Shown piece after piece: positions 21,214-21,885 of a stretch of 21,885 bases of DNA; within the stretch, counting starts at the first letter, position 1; the number at the start of each line of letters is the position of its first letter. The position numbers were made by a program, and so were the translations under genes. The notes under the pieces are model-generated. The model had not been told where the DNA came from. It did not search any database and worked only from the letters and a program-made list of their open reading frames with translations. This DNA is from SIG673 sp964520875 (GTDB lineage Bacteria > Bacillota > Clostridia > Oscillospirales > CAG-272). The DNA lies in the NCBI GenBank assembly GCA_964520875.1, contig CAZFQJ010000011.1:1-21885 (forward strand), in the 5' to 3' direction.

Positions 21214-21636
21214 ATGTCAACTTACATGGCTAAGGCAGAGACCATTGAACGCAAATGGTATGTCATAGACGCAGCAGGCGTGCCGCTCGGAAAGACCGCG
21301 GCTAAGGCGGCTGTTATTCTCAACGGTAAGCACCGTGCGGATTACACCCCCCACGTCGATTGCGGAGAATATGTTATAATCATCAATGCCGAGAAGGCGG
21401 TACTTACGGGTAACAAGCTCGTTCAGAAGTACTACCGTCATCATTCCGGCTACATCGGCGGACTCAAGGAGGTTCAGTACGCTACGCTTATGGCTAAGCG
21501 TCCCGAGCTTGCCGTAGAGCTTGCGGTAAAGGGAATGCTTCCCAAGAACAGCATAGGCGCTAAGTCCTTTACGCGTCTTAAGGTCTACCGCGGCGCAGAG
21601 CACAATCATCAGGCTCAGAAGCCCGAGACTCTGTAA
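21214..21636 (+). CDS. rplM: Large-subunit ribosomal protein L13 (uL13)
   Basis: 140 residues. Recognisable from ERKWYVIDAAGVPLGKTAAKAA, the HVDCGEYVIIINAEKAVLTG core, KYYRHHSGYIGGLK and the end segment GMLPKNSIG with LKVYRGAEHNHQAQKPETL. It is an early-assembly protein of the 50S subunit. GGAGG 8-9 bases before the ATG at 21214 supports the start; a second Met at residue 5 is less well placed. It is the first gene of the classic rplM-rpsI operon, with rpsI 23 bp downstream. Confidence 0.98.
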   Translation: MSTYMAKAETIERKWYVIDAAGVPLGKTAAKAAVILNGKHRADYTPHVDCGEYVIIINAEKAVLTGNKLVQKYYRHHSGYIGGLKEVQYATLMAKRPELAVELAVKGMLPKNSIGAKSFTRLKVYRGAEHNHQAQKPETL

Positions 21637-21659
21637 TATAGGGAAAGGAGAATAATAAC

Positions 21660-21885
21660 ATGTATACAAGTGCAAAGCCCTATTTCTACGGAACAGGCAG
21701 AAGAAAGAAGTCCATAGCAAGAGTAAGAGTATATCCCGGAACCGGCGTTATCACCATAAACAAGCGTGATATAGACGATTATTTCGGACTTGAGACTCTT
21801 AAGCTCATCGTTAATCAGCCCTACGAGGTAACCGATACCGTAGGTAAATTCGATATAGTTTGCACCGTTACCGGCGGAGGAATCT
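21660..21885 (+). CDS. rpsI: Small-subunit ribosomal protein S9 (uS9), 5' part
   Basis: The window ends after 75 codons; the C-terminal half with the basic tail that reaches the P-site tRNA lies outside. YFYGTGRRKKSIARVRVYPGTG at the N-terminus, ITINKRDIDDYF and the GKFDIVCTVTGGG segment are typical of S9. AAAGGAG about 9 bases before the ATG at 21660. It follows rplM with no promoter between them. Confidence 0.97.
   Translation, partial: MYTSAKPYFYGTGRRKKSIARVRVYPGTGVITINKRDIDDYFGLETLKLIVNQPYEVTDTVGKFDIVCTVTGGGI

Overview
The window looks like a chromosomal segment of an uncultured anaerobic Firmicute (class Clostridia, gut or rumen type). This is an inference from four things: the tig-clpP-clpX gene order, sigma-A promoters with 17-bp spacers and AAGGAG-type ribosome binding sites, frequent ATA and AGA codons, and interspersed hairpin repeats of a kind common in gut Clostridia. 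I saw no phage genes, transposase, CRISPR array, tRNA or rRNA. Coding is dense and mostly housekeeping, with an accessory surface block in the middle.

Left part (1-6280, mostly + strand): the 3' part of threonine synthase (thrC), a small DUF1540 protein on the opposite strand whose stop codon abuts the thrC stop, a metallophosphoesterase, then the protein-quality-control cluster tig-clpP-clpX and a PHP-family histidinol-phosphatase-like gene. tig has an unusual structured leader between its Shine-Dalgarno sequence and its start codon.

Positions 6281-7242 hold a 47-residue acidic peptide gene with a consensus promoter and a textbook terminator, preceded by two abutting DnaA-box-like sites. 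Three different hairpin repeats follow it. One of these recurs almost exactly at 17251.

Accessory surface block (7243-17215): on the minus strand, an exported lipoprotein resembling the FKBP and C-terminal parts of trigger factor runs in frame, across a single TAA stop, into an array of glucan/cell-wall-binding-like repeats. After dusB and an HD-domain hydrolase (also minus), a 1534-residue secreted protein on the + strand carries the same repeat type. It is built as an internally duplicated [LamG-like]-[repeats]-[CBM-like] module. A low-complexity lipoprotein begins 3 bp after it, and an alpha/beta-hydrolase follows. The shared repeat suggests that the foldase-like lipoprotein and the giant protein work at the same place on the cell surface. 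That is the most interesting system in the window.

Right part (17251-21885): the second hairpin-repeat copy, a glyoxalase-II-like metallo-beta-lactamase-fold hydrolase (-), a DUF554 membrane protein (+), a heparinase II/III-family protein without a signal peptide (-, consensus promoter), and the start of the rplM-rpsI ribosomal operon (+), with A-tract-rich, 10-bp-phased DNA upstream of its promoter.
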